The notes under the pieces are model-generated. The model saw only the letters and a program-made list of their open reading frames with translations, did no database searches and was not told where the DNA came from. DNA of 9,876 nucleotides from contig CAZIXE010000099.1 in assembly GCA_964543235.1 (NCBI GenBank), positions 1 through 9,876 on the forward strand, in the 5' to 3' direction. This document shows positions 1 through 6,234 of this stretch, piece after piece. A program made the translations under genes and the position numbers. This DNA comes from JANMMJ01 sp964543235. GTDB taxonomy: Bacteria; Pseudomonadota; Alphaproteobacteria; Rhizobiales; Aestuariivirgaceae. How positions within the stretch are numbered: position 1 is the first letter of the stretch; every line of letters begins with the position of its first letter.

Positions 1-12
1 GACCTGCCCCCT

Positions 13-798
13 TCAGGCCTTGCGCGCCACCACGACGCGGAACCGGTTGACAAGCCTCACCTCGCCGTGCGCCCCGGCAAAGGGCGCCATGGCAGCGGCG
101 ATCGCCTGCCTGACCGCCGCCTCGCCGGCATGCCGGATGGCCCGGGCGGACGCGGCGAGGCACGCTCTGACCCCGGTTTCGAGATCGGGAAAGGCGAGCA
201 CTGCCTCGAACTCGCTGCCGGTACCGGGTTCGAGGCCGGCCCGCCGCATCAGTGCCTCGATCACGCCGGGCTCGGCAAAAACGGGCGCCGGCGCCGCGGC
301 GGCAGGCGGCGGCAGTAGCGCGAAGACCGCGGGCATGACCTTGCTGATCAGGTCGCAGGCCTGGCGCGGACCCCAGGTGAGCATGGCGACCACGCCACCG
401 CGGCAGCAGACGCGCGCCGCCTCGGCCAGCGCGCGGGTCGTGTCAGCGGCGAACTGAAACGAATTGATGCCCGTCACCACATCAAAGCGGCCGGTGCTGA
501 ACGGCAGTTCCTCCATGTCACCGATCGCTATCTCGGCGCCGGGAAGGCGGCCGCGGGCAATGGCGACCAGCTCCTCCGAAGCATCGATCCCGGCCGGCTC
601 CGCACCGCGTTCGCGGGCCTGCACAAGCGCACCGCCTGCGCCACAGCCGATGTCGAGGTAGCGGGTTCCCTTGCCGACCGCGGCGATATCAAGGACGGTT
701 GCAAACACGTCAGACCAGGCCGGTTCGTTACATTCCGCCCAGTCCTGCGCCCGCGCGCCCCAAATCCTGCCCTCTTCGGCAGCCGAGCCCACCCGCAC
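13..798 (-). CDS. Class I SAM-dependent methyltransferase (UbiE/Methyltransf_11-like)
   Basis: Predicted cytosolic methyltransferase of 261 residues that would move a methyl group from S-adenosylmethionine to an unknown, probably small-molecule, acceptor. Seen: the SAM-binding glycine motif LDIGCGAGG at residues 48-56, the acidic end of strand 2 in GIDAS (70-74), and the motif II region GDMEELPF followed by FDVV (93-108). The C-terminal half has no recognisable substrate domain, contains a Pro/Ala-rich stretch around 164-175, and shows no signal peptide or membrane segment. The first codon is GTG at 798. A second GTG two codons later (790-792) has a better-placed GGGAGG, five bases upstream, so the true start may be there. 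It lies 153 bases downstream of lon in the same direction, but the lon hairpin between them argues for separate expression. Family is confident; substrate is unknown and the resemblance to UbiE is not enough to assign ubiquinone synthesis. Confidence 0.85.
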   Translation of the reverse strand: MRVGSAAEEGRIWGARAQDWAECNEPAWSDVFATVLDIAAVGKGTRYLDIGCGAGGALVQARERGAEPAGIDASEELVAIARGRLPGAEIAIGDMEELPFSTGRFDVVTGINSFQFAADTTRALAEAARVCCRGGVVAMLTWGPRQACDLISKVMPAVFALLPPPAAAAPAPVFAEPGVIEALMRRAGLEPGTGSEFEAVLAFPDLETGVRACLAASARAIRHAGEAAVRQAIAAAMAPFAGAHGEVRLVNRFRVVVARKA

Positions 799-890
799 CT
801 CCCTTCCTTAGCGGAATTCTCGGCCCATCATCCTACGCCCAGTCCGGTCGAGCCGTCCATGGCCCCGGACCGGCGGTTGCCCAATGGAAA

Positions 891-919
891 GCGGGCGGGA
901 CACAATGTTTCCCGCCCGC
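891..919 (-). terminator. Hairpin after lon, probable intrinsic terminator
   Basis: A perfect 10-bp stem (891-900 pairs with 910-919) with a 9-base loop lies 32 bases beyond the lon stop. Read on the minus strand it is followed by TTTCC, a short U-tract, so termination may be partial. The stem is almost all G-C. Confidence 0.6.
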
Positions 920-951
920 CGGTTCAGTCGCTGGCGCGAGGCCACCGGGCG

Positions 952-3384
952 TCAGTGGGCGCGGACACCCTCAGCCGCGCGATCCGCGGCGGCGCGCGCC
1001 GCTGCAGCCGCCTCTTCTGCCGCCTCATCCCATTCGATGGGTTCGGGATAGCGCACCAGGACATGTTTCAGCACATCGTCCATGCGCGACACCGGGATGA
1101 TCTCCATGCCCGACTTCACGTTGTCCGGGATTTCGGCGAGGTCCTTGGCGTTCTCCTCGGGGATCATCACCTTCTTGATTCCGCCGCGCAAGGCCGCCAG
1201 CAGCTTCTCCTTGAGGCCGCCGATCGGCAGCACCCGGCCGCGAAGCGTGATCTCGCCGGTCATGGCGACATCCTTTCTCACCGGAATCCCCGTCATGACC
1301 GAGACGATGGCGGTCACCATGGCAATGCCGGCTGAAGGCCCATCCTTGGGCGTCGCTCCTTCCGGGACATGCACGTGAATGTCCTTCTTGTCGAACAGGG
1401 TCGGCTTGATACCGAAATCGACAGCCCGTGACTTGACATAGGAGGAAGCCGCCGAGATCGACTCCTTCATGACGTCCCGCAAGTTGCCGGTGACGGTCAT
1501 CTTGCCCTTGCCGCTCATCATCAGCGCTTCGATGGTCAGAAGCTCGCCGCCGACTTCGGTCCAGGCCAACCCGGTCACAACGCCGACCTGGTCCTCGCGC
1601 TCAGCCTCGCCATAGCGGAACTTCTGAACGCCAAGATAATCGTGCACCTGCTCGGGCGTCACTTTCACCTTCTTCTTCTTGGACATCATGATGTCCTTGA
1701 CCGCCTTGCGGGCTAGGGAGTTGATCTCGCGCTCGAGGCTGCGCACGCCCGCCTCGCGGGTGTAGCGGCGGATCACCTCGAGCAGGCCGGCATCGGTCAT
1801 CTCGAACTCCTTCTTCTGGAGCCCATGGTGTTCGAGCGCCTTGGGCAGGAGATGGCGCTTGGCGATCTCCAGCTTCTCGTCTTCGGTGTAGCCCGCGATA
1901 CGGATGATTTCCATGCGGTCCATCAGTGCCGGCGGAATGTTGAGCGTATTGGCCGTCGTCACGAACATCACGCTCGAGAGGTCGTACTCGACCTCGAGAT
2001 AGTGGTCCATGAAACTCTGGTTCTGCTCGGGATCCAGCACTTCAAGCAGGGCCGAGGACGGATCGCCGCGGAAGTCCATGCCCATCTTGTCGATTTCGTC
2101 GAGCAGGAACAGCGGATTGCTCTTCTTGGCCTTGCGCATCGACTGGATAACCTTGCCCGGCATCGAGCCGATGTAGGTCCGCCGGTGGCCGCGGATCTCC
2201 GCTTCATCGCGCACCCCGCCCAGGGACATGCGCACGAACTCGCGGCCCGTTGCCTTGGCAATCGACTTGCCGAGAGAGGTCTTGCCCACGCCGGGCGGGC
2301 CGACGAGGCACAGGATGGGCCCGCGCAGCTTGTTGGTCCGGCTCTGGACAGCGAGATACTCGACGATGCGTTCCTTAACCTTGTCGAGGCCGAAATGGTC
2401 GTTGTCGAGCACCTGCTGGGCATAGTTCAGGTCGCGCTTGACCTTGCTCCGCTGGCCCCAGGGAATCGACAGCAGCCAGTCAAGGTAGTTGCGCACCACG
2501 GTGGCCTCCGCCGACATGGCACTCATCTGGCGCAGCTTCTTGACTTCCGCCTCGGCCCGTTCCTTGGCCTCCTTGGAGAGCTTGAGGCTGCGGATCTTGT
2601 TCTCGATCTCGGCGATCTCGTCGCGCTCTTCGCCGTCGCCAAGCTCCTTCTGAATGGCCTTCATCTGCTCATTGAGATAGTACTCGCGCTGGGTCTTCTC
2701 CATCTGCCGCTTGACCCGGCTGCGGATGCGCTTCTCGACCTGCAGAACCGAGATTTCGCCCTCCATCAGCGCGTACACCTTCTCCAGGCGCTTGGCCACC
2801 GAGCTCATCTCGAGCAGTTCCTGCTTTTCCGGAATCTTGATGGCAAGATGCGCCGCGATGGTGTCGGCAAGCTTGCCGTAGTCGCTGATCTGGCTGAGTG
2901 TCGCCATGACCTCCTGCGGCACTTTCTTGTTGAGCTTCACATAGCTCTCGAACTGCGACACCGCCGCGCGGGCCAGCGCCTCGGTTTCGGAGCCCTCGCC
3001 GTCCTCGATGGCAACAAGCTCGACTTCCGCTTCATGGAAATCGGTGCGGCCGGTAAAGCTGACGATCTTGGCCCGTTCGACGCCTTCCACCAGGACCTTC
3101 ACGGTGCCATCAGGCAGTTTGAGCAGCTGCAGCACCTGTGCCACGGTCCCCGCCGAGAAGATCGCGTCTTCGGCCGGGTCGTCGTCTGCCGGGTTCTTCT
3201 GGGCCACGAGCAGAATGCGCTTGTCTTCGCGCATGACTTCTTCGAGTGCCTTGATCGACTTCTCGCGCCCGACGAACAGCGGCACGATCATGTGCGGGAA
3301 CACCACGATATCGCGGAGTGGCAGGACGGGCAGCGTGTCGGGTTGTTCGGGTGAGCGTGCGCTGCGGGGCTGGGTTGTTGTCAT
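952..3384 (-). CDS. lon: ATP-dependent Lon protease (endopeptidase La)
   Basis: Cytosolic AAA+ serine protease of 810 residues that unfolds and degrades misfolded and regulatory proteins as a homohexamer. Domain order: N-terminal substrate-binding LAN domain (about 17-210), a charged coiled-coil linker (about 210-290), AAA+ module with Walker A GPPGVGKT (362-369) and Walker B LFLLDE (425-430), and the protease domain with the Ser-Lys dyad S684 (in KDGPSAG) and K727 (in GGLKEKLLAA), spaced 43 residues as in E. coli Lon. It is slightly longer than E. coli Lon (784), mostly because of an Ala/Glu-rich tail (786-810). The ATG at 3384 is preceded by GAAAGGAAA, a reasonable ribosome-binding site. 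In many alphaproteobacteria lon directly follows clpX; here a small gene and a candidate RNA intervene, so lon probably has its own promoter. Catalytic residues are intact. Confidence 0.98.
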   Translation of the reverse strand: MTTTQPRSARSPEQPDTLPVLPLRDIVVFPHMIVPLFVGREKSIKALEEVMREDKRILLVAQKNPADDDPAEDAIFSAGTVAQVLQLLKLPDGTVKVLVEGVERAKIVSFTGRTDFHEAEVELVAIEDGEGSETEALARAAVSQFESYVKLNKKVPQEVMATLSQISDYGKLADTIAAHLAIKIPEKQELLEMSSVAKRLEKVYALMEGEISVLQVEKRIRSRVKRQMEKTQREYYLNEQMKAIQKELGDGEERDEIAEIENKIRSLKLSKEAKERAEAEVKKLRQMSAMSAEATVVRNYLDWLLSIPWGQRSKVKRDLNYAQQVLDNDHFGLDKVKERIVEYLAVQSRTNKLRGPILCLVGPPGVGKTSLGKSIAKATGREFVRMSLGGVRDEAEIRGHRRTYIGSMPGKVIQSMRKAKKSNPLFLLDEIDKMGMDFRGDPSSALLEVLDPEQNQSFMDHYLEVEYDLSSVMFVTTANTLNIPPALMDRMEIIRIAGYTEDEKLEIAKRHLLPKALEHHGLQKKEFEMTDAGLLEVIRRYTREAGVRSLEREINSLARKAVKDIMMSKKKKVKVTPEQVHDYLGVQKFRYGEAEREDQVGVVTGLAWTEVGGELLTIEALMMSGKGKMTVTGNLRDVMKESISAASSYVKSRAVDFGIKPTLFDKKDIHVHVPEGATPKDGPSAGIAMVTAIVSVMTGIPVRKDVAMTGEITLRGRVLPIGGLKEKLLAALRGGIKKVMIPEENAKDLAEIPDNVKSGMEIIPVSRMDDVLKHVLVRYPEPIEWDEAAEEAAAAARAAADRAAEGVRAH

Positions 3385-3443
3385 TCTTTTGTTTCCTTTC
3401 GCGGGTTAGGCCACGCTTGAGGTCCGCTCCCGGTGCCCGCCGC

Positions 3444-3469
3444 TCCGTAAACGGACACAGGCGCGCCTG
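3444..3469. promoter_or_regulatory. Two adjacent palindromes in the lon leader
   Basis: TCCGT-AA-ACGGA (3444-3455) is followed after two bases by the perfect 12-bp palindrome CAGGCGCGCCTG (3458-3469). They lie 60 to 85 bases upstream of the lon ATG. On the minus strand the second overlaps CTTGCA with CCGTTTAC 13 bases later, a weak resemblance to a heat-shock sigma-32 promoter (CTTGAA, 13-14 bases, CCCCAT). This could be an operator, a leader hairpin or a chance palindrome in GC-rich DNA. Confidence 0.35.
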
Positions 3470-3537
3470 CAAGTGCTCGAGATGGGCCGCGGACCTGCGG
3501 CGCCTGAGCTCGGGAATGGGCCGTCCGATTCAGCAGC

Positions 3538-3543
3538 ATAATA
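3538..3543 (-). promoter_or_regulatory. Candidate -10 element for lon
   Basis: Minus-strand TATTAT matches the sigma-70 -10 consensus in five of six positions and lies about 155 bases upstream of the lon ATG. No good TTGACA-like -35 is found at 16-18 bases, so this is tentative. The rest of the 266-base interval from 3385 to 3650 holds the palindromes at 3444-3469, the hairpin at 3618-3641 and no convincing gene. Confidence 0.25.
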
Positions 3544-3617
3544 CGCCCAAATCGATCGGAACACACCCCGAACCTGATGGCTAAAAGTGGAGAGTCGGTT
3601 AATGCTTTTCAATCCCC

Positions 3618-3641
3618 GCCTGATGCGTGGCGCCATCAGGC
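3618..3641 (-). terminator. Hairpin directly after the small membrane-anchored gene
   Basis: Perfect 8-bp stem GCCTGATG/CATCAGGC with an 8-base loop starts 9 bases after the stop codon of the 3651-4208 gene. The minus strand continues GGGGATTGAAAAGC with no U-tract, so this is an RNA 3'-end stabiliser or a factor-dependent stop rather than a classic intrinsic terminator. Confidence 0.35.
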
Positions 3642-3650
3642 CGGATTTCG

Positions 3651-4208
3651 CTAGGGACCGAGAATGTAGCGAATGACCTGCGGCCACAGGCTGAGGATCA
3701 TCGACAGCGTCGACAGCACCAGCGCCACGGGGGCGATCCATTTGGTTTCGAAGAGCGGCCGCGACCCCGGCGCGGCCACGGCAGCGGCTGCAGCCTGCGG
3801 CGCATGAGCCTCGGCCTCACGTTCCGGCAAGGCGAACTCCGGAACGTAGCCACCGACCGGCAGAATGATCCGGACCGACTGGTCTGCATTGCCGTCAGCG
3901 TAGTAGAGCAACAGAGCCTGCCGCAGCCGGCGCGCCTGAACCCGGACGATCGGATCGTTCTGGGCATCGAAATCGCTGGAGCGGCCGAGCGCTTCCGTCG
4001 CGATTGTGTAGGCCTTGATGATCTCCTCCTCGCCGGCCAGCTTCTTCTCGACGATGTATCGCAGGAAGGCTGCCAGTTGCGGCGCCGCAGCGAAATCGGG
4101 CGAGGCCAGGATGTGGCTGACATGCGCCCGTACCCGCTCGGGATCAACTGCCACCGGCTCAGCTGCTCGCGGCGGTTCCGAATGAACTGCTTCTGCCGTG
4201 GCGGCCAC
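3651..4208 (-). CDS. Small protein: conserved N-terminal regulatory-type domain plus C-terminal membrane anchor
   Basis: Function unknown; 185 residues. Residues 24-126 carry a conserved block with LAAFLRYIVEKKLAGEEE, an IKAYTIATEALGR segment, FDAQNDPIVRVQARRLR, then LPVGGYVPEF. From memory this resembles the N-terminal segment of larger bacterial proteins that continue into TPR, TolB-like or nucleotide-cyclase modules, and a winged-helix-like DNA- or protein-binding fold is plausible but not shown here. Those output modules are absent: an Ala/Pro linker (about 131-150) leads to a single hydrophobic helix (about 157-178) and a short end, so the domain would face the cytoplasm as a tail-anchored protein. 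The start is GTG at 4208 with GGGGA seven bases upstream; there is no in-frame ATG nearby. It lies between clpX and lon, same strand, with flanking gaps that suggest its own transcript. Coding status is strong from the conserved motifs. Confidence 0.8.
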   Translation of the reverse strand: MAATAEAVHSEPPRAAEPVAVDPERVRAHVSHILASPDFAAAPQLAAFLRYIVEKKLAGEEEIIKAYTIATEALGRSSDFDAQNDPIVRVQARRLRQALLLYYADGNADQSVRIILPVGGYVPEFALPEREAEAHAPQAAAAAVAAPGSRPLFETKWIAPVALVLSTLSMILSLWPQVIRYILGP

Positions 4209-4266
4209 GCCTATTTCCCCCAGTTAACAAAGTGTAACACGTAAATTTCATGCCGTAACATGCGGT
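4209..4266. promoter_or_regulatory. AT-rich divergent intergenic region
   Basis: Short AT-rich stretch between the minus-strand 3651-4208 gene and the plus-strand candidate RNA. Seen: the odd palindrome GTGTAACAC (4232-4240) and a minus-strand TACACT (-10-like, 4231-4236) that would give a leader of about 16 bases for the gene. On the plus strand GTAACA (4234-4239), 16 bases, TAACAT (4256-4261) is a weak -35/-10 pair. Both promoter readings are inference. Confidence 0.3.
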
Positions 4267-4478
4267 TTCTGCCCGATTCAGAACAACAAGATACTGCACT
4301 GTGCTTTCGGATTTCGCTTCCAAGCGGGACGGCTGGACCGAAATTGCAGTGCAGCATCAGCGTGGCATTCGCCCAGGCGAAGCTCAAAGCCCTGGTGTTC
4401 CACGTCCAAGTGACGGCACTCACTTCGACCGCCCGGGGCAATGAGAGGTCGGGATCCGAAAGGATCCCGGCCTTTTCT
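4267..4478 (+). ncRNA. Candidate structured small RNA ending in an intrinsic terminator
   Basis: No known RNA family was recognised. The interval forms nested, mostly perfect stems: TTCTG/CAGAA (4267-4283); a long hairpin with CTGCACTG (4294-4301) pairing CAGTGCAG (4347-4354), then TTTCGG (4305-4310) pairing CCGAAA (4338-4343) around an inner CGCT/AGCG loop; CGTGG (4361-4365) pairing a CCACG about 40 bases on, enclosing TTCGCC/GGCGAA; then GTC-C-AAGTGA pairing TCACTT-C-GAC. It ends with the strong terminator at 4447-4476. A reading frame crosses the region (4260-4616) but runs through the terminator and looks like no protein. The tmRNA tag or T-arm, the SRP GGAAG...GCAGC element, and RNase P signatures are absent, and it does not fold as one long 6S-like rod. 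The 5' end is uncertain. The terminator gives the strand. Confidence 0.5.
4447..4476 (+). terminator. Strong intrinsic terminator (plus strand)
   Basis: An 11-bp stem (4447-4457 with 4462-4472, one U-G pair) closed by a GAAA tetraloop is followed directly by TTTTCT. The U-tract is only on the plus strand. No protein gene lies upstream on that strand, which is the main reason to infer a small RNA. Confidence 0.88.
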
Positions 4479-4693
4479 GTGCTCGCTGGCAGATTGTATC
4501 ATAGCCGAACATACTGCGTTCACAAACAAGGCAGTTTCAAGATTCCAGCAAGCCTTGCGCCAAGCCCCGGGGCGGGTTCCACACCTCGCAGGCTCCTGCC
4601 ACACCGGGCGGGATAAAGCAACCTCAGGATGACCCGCGGTTGTTCGAAGTTGCATTACCGCCCGGATGGGCGCGGTTGATCGTACAGCGGAGA
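4479..4693. other. Intergenic stretch with no feature seen
   Basis: Between the plus-strand terminator and the region 3' of clpX. Base composition is more balanced than in the genes. I see no convincing reading frame, tRNA, promoter or repeat here; frames that cross it have no recognisable protein character. Confidence 0.5.
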
Positions 4694-4710
4694 TTCCGCG
4701 TCGGGCGGAA
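4694..4710 (-). terminator. Weak hairpin after clpX
   Basis: TTCCGC (4694-4699) pairs with GCGGAA (4705-4710) across a 5-base loop, 18 bases past the clpX stop. On the minus strand it is followed by TCTCCGC, not a U-run, so it may stabilise the mRNA end more than terminate. Confidence 0.3.
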
Positions 4711-4728
4711 AACGCGACTGCGTGCCTG

Positions 4729-6009
4729 TCAGGCCGGAACGGAGCCCGTCTTCGACGCCTTGCGCTCGTCGCGATCGGCATAGATCAGCAGCGGCTTGGC
4801 GTCGCCATCCACGACCTCCTTGGAGATCACGACCTCCTCGACGCCGTTCATCGCCGGCAGATCGAACATCGTATCCAGGAGGATGGCTTCCATGATGGAT
4901 CGCAGGCCGCGGGCCCCGGTCTTTCGCTCGATGGCTTTGCGGGCGATCGAGCGCAGCGCATCGTCGGGAATGGTCAGCTTGACGCCCTCCATCTCGAACA
5001 GGCGCTGGAACTGCTTCACCAGAGCGTTCTTCGGCTCCGTGAGGATCTGGATCAGGGCCTCTTCATCGAGGTCCTCGAGGGTGGCGACCACCGGCAGGCG
5101 CCCGACGAATTCCGGAATCAGCCCGAACTTGAGCAGGTCTTCCGGTTCGAGTTCGCGCAGTACCTCGCCGGTGCGCCGGTCGTCCGGCGACTTCACGTCG
5201 GCGCCAAAGCCGATGCCGGAGCCCTTGCCGCGCTGGCTGATGATGCGTTCGAGGCCGGCAAAGGCCCCGCCGCAAATGAACAGGATGTTGGTGGTGTCGA
5301 CCTGCAGGAACTCCTGCTGCGGATGCTTGCGGCCGCCCTGCGGCGGCACCGAGGCAATGGTCCCTTCCATGATCTTGAGCAGGGCCTGCTGCACGCCCTC
5401 GCCGGACACGTCGCGGGTGATCGAAGGATTGTCCGACTTGCGGCTGATCTTGTCGACCTCGTCGATGTAGACGATGCCGCGCTGGGCCCGCTCGACGTTG
5501 TAGTCGGCAGCCTGAAGCAACTTTAAGATAATATTCTCGACATCTTCGCCCACATAGCCCGCTTCCGTCAGGGTCGTGGCATCGGCCATGGTGAAGGGTA
5601 CGTCGAGGATGCGGGCGAGCGTCTGGGCCAGCAGGGTCTTGCCACAGCCGGTCGGTCCGACCAGCAGGATGTTGGACTTGGCGAGTTCGACGTCGATGTT
5701 CTTCTGGGCGTGATTGAGCCGCTTGTAGTGGTTGTGGACCGCGACTGACAGCACCTTCTTGGCATGGTCCTGGCCGATGACATAATCGTCCAGAACCTTG
5801 CGGATCTCATGCGGGGTGGGCACGCCATCCTTGGACTTGACCAGCGACGACTTGTTCTCCTCGCGGATGATGTCCATGCACAGCTCGACGCATTCATCGC
5901 AGATGAAGACGGTGGGACCGGCAATCAGCTTGCGGACTTCATGCTGGCTCTTGCCGCAGAACGAGCAGTAGAGCGTGTTCTTGTTGTCCCCGCCACTAGC
6001 CTTGCTCAT
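4729..6009 (-). CDS. clpX: ClpX, ATP-dependent unfoldase subunit of ClpXP
   Basis: Cytosolic AAA+ hexamer of 426 residues that recognises tagged substrates, unfolds them and feeds them into ClpP; it also acts alone as a chaperone. Seen: N-terminal zinc-binding domain with C15, C18, C37 and C40; Walker A GPTGCGKT (118-125); pore loop GYVG (151-154); Walker B IVYIDE (179-184); the RKH pore loop (227-229); the ClpP-docking IGF loop (266-268); and the sensor-2 GAR motif (365-367). All are intact and length is normal (E. coli 424). The ATG at 6009 has an ideal AAGGAG five bases upstream. It lies downstream of clpP in the same direction, but a probable terminator and a candidate promoter in the 225-base gap suggest independent transcription. 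The first part of the protein matches what I know of alphaproteobacterial ClpX. Confidence 0.99.
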   Translation of the reverse strand: MSKASGGDNKNTLYCSFCGKSQHEVRKLIAGPTVFICDECVELCMDIIREENKSSLVKSKDGVPTPHEIRKVLDDYVIGQDHAKKVLSVAVHNHYKRLNHAQKNIDVELAKSNILLVGPTGCGKTLLAQTLARILDVPFTMADATTLTEAGYVGEDVENIILKLLQAADYNVERAQRGIVYIDEVDKISRKSDNPSITRDVSGEGVQQALLKIMEGTIASVPPQGGRKHPQQEFLQVDTTNILFICGGAFAGLERIISQRGKGSGIGFGADVKSPDDRRTGEVLRELEPEDLLKFGLIPEFVGRLPVVATLEDLDEEALIQILTEPKNALVKQFQRLFEMEGVKLTIPDDALRSIARKAIERKTGARGLRSIMEAILLDTMFDLPAMNGVEEVVISKEVVDGDAKPLLIYADRDERKASKTGSVPA

Positions 6010-6033
6010 GGTATCTCCTTACACCCTGCCTGC

Positions 6034-6057
6034 AGTATATGCCGTTGAACTTAACGG
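6034..6057 (-). promoter_or_regulatory. Candidate clpX promoter with overlapping inverted repeat
   Basis: Minus-strand TATACT (6034-6039) matches the -10 consensus in five of six positions and would start a leader of roughly 17 bases that still includes the AAGGAG. Two bases upstream is the inverted repeat CCGTT-N6-AACGG (6042-6057), sitting in the -10/-35 spacer where a repressor or activator could act. No clear -35 is present, which fits an activated or regulated promoter. Inferred from sequence only. Confidence 0.4.
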
Positions 6058-6098
6058 GCCTTCACCAGCCGGCTGCAGATTCGCCCTATCGGGCCCAC

Positions 6099-6132
6099 AA
6101 AAAGCCGCTTCTGAACCTATTCAGCATGCGAC
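6099..6132 (-). terminator. Probable intrinsic terminator of clpP
   Basis: Read on the minus strand: GTCGC (6132-6128), small internal loop, CTGAA, loop TAGG, TTCAG, AA, GCGGC (6108-6104), then five U residues (6103-6099). It begins about 100 bases after the clpP stop and would separate clpP from clpX transcription, at least in part. Confidence 0.55.
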
Positions 6133-6141
6133 GCGACAGTT

Positions 6142-6163
6142 AATCAAGAATTGATTCAAGAAT
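6142..6163. repeat. AT-rich inverted and direct repeats between clpP and clpX
   Basis: AATCAA-GAA-TTGATT (6142-6156) is a perfect 6-3-6 inverted repeat, and TCAAGAAT occurs twice with a 12-base period (6144-6151 and 6156-6163). On the plus strand TTAA-N7-TTGA (6140-6154) is one base away from the CtrA consensus TTAA-N7-TTAA, and a GANTC methylation site falls inside (GATTC, 6153-6157). On the minus strand it contains CTTGAA. A regulator site is plausible but unproven. Confidence 0.4.
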
Positions 6164-6234
6164 GAAGCCAACCATAGCTCATATTTGATCGCAGGCCAGC
6201 ATTACCATCGCCCGGCCCGGGCAGCAGCGGCAGC

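Noticed and set aside
1825..3354. Long plus-strand open frame of 509 codons antisense to lon
   Set aside because: It is the mirror of lon codons in GC-rich DNA; its product is rich in His, Leu and Arg, with no recognisable domain, while the other strand encodes an intact Lon.
3527..3596. GANTC (CcrM-type) sites upstream of lon as a cell-cycle signal
   Set aside because: Two sites in this length are close to chance expectation, and no other evidence supports methylation control.
3406..3741. Minus-strand frame of 111 codons between the small membrane gene and lon
   Set aside because: It begins inside the 3651-4208 gene in another frame, with no ribosome-binding site or recognisable protein character.
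4267..4478. tmRNA, SRP RNA, RNase P RNA or 6S RNA
   Set aside because: The diagnostic elements are missing (T-arm and tag frame, GGAAG/GCAGC tip, P4-type core, single long bulged rod). This is by eye; a covariance search would decide.
4260..4616. Plus-strand frame of 118 codons across the candidate RNA
   Set aside because: It reads through the hairpins and the strong terminator, has no ribosome-binding site I can see and no recognisable domain; SGSERIPAF in it is just the terminator stem translated.
4278..4781. Minus-strand frame of 167 codons overlapping the 3' end of clpX
   Set aside because: It would overlap clpX on the same strand out of frame, and it ends inside the structured RNA region; no domain is visible.
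4666..5526. Plus-strand frame of 286 codons antisense to clpX
   Set aside because: Opposite an intact ClpX, with a composition typical of antisense translation (Asp, His, Leu, Gln) and no motif.
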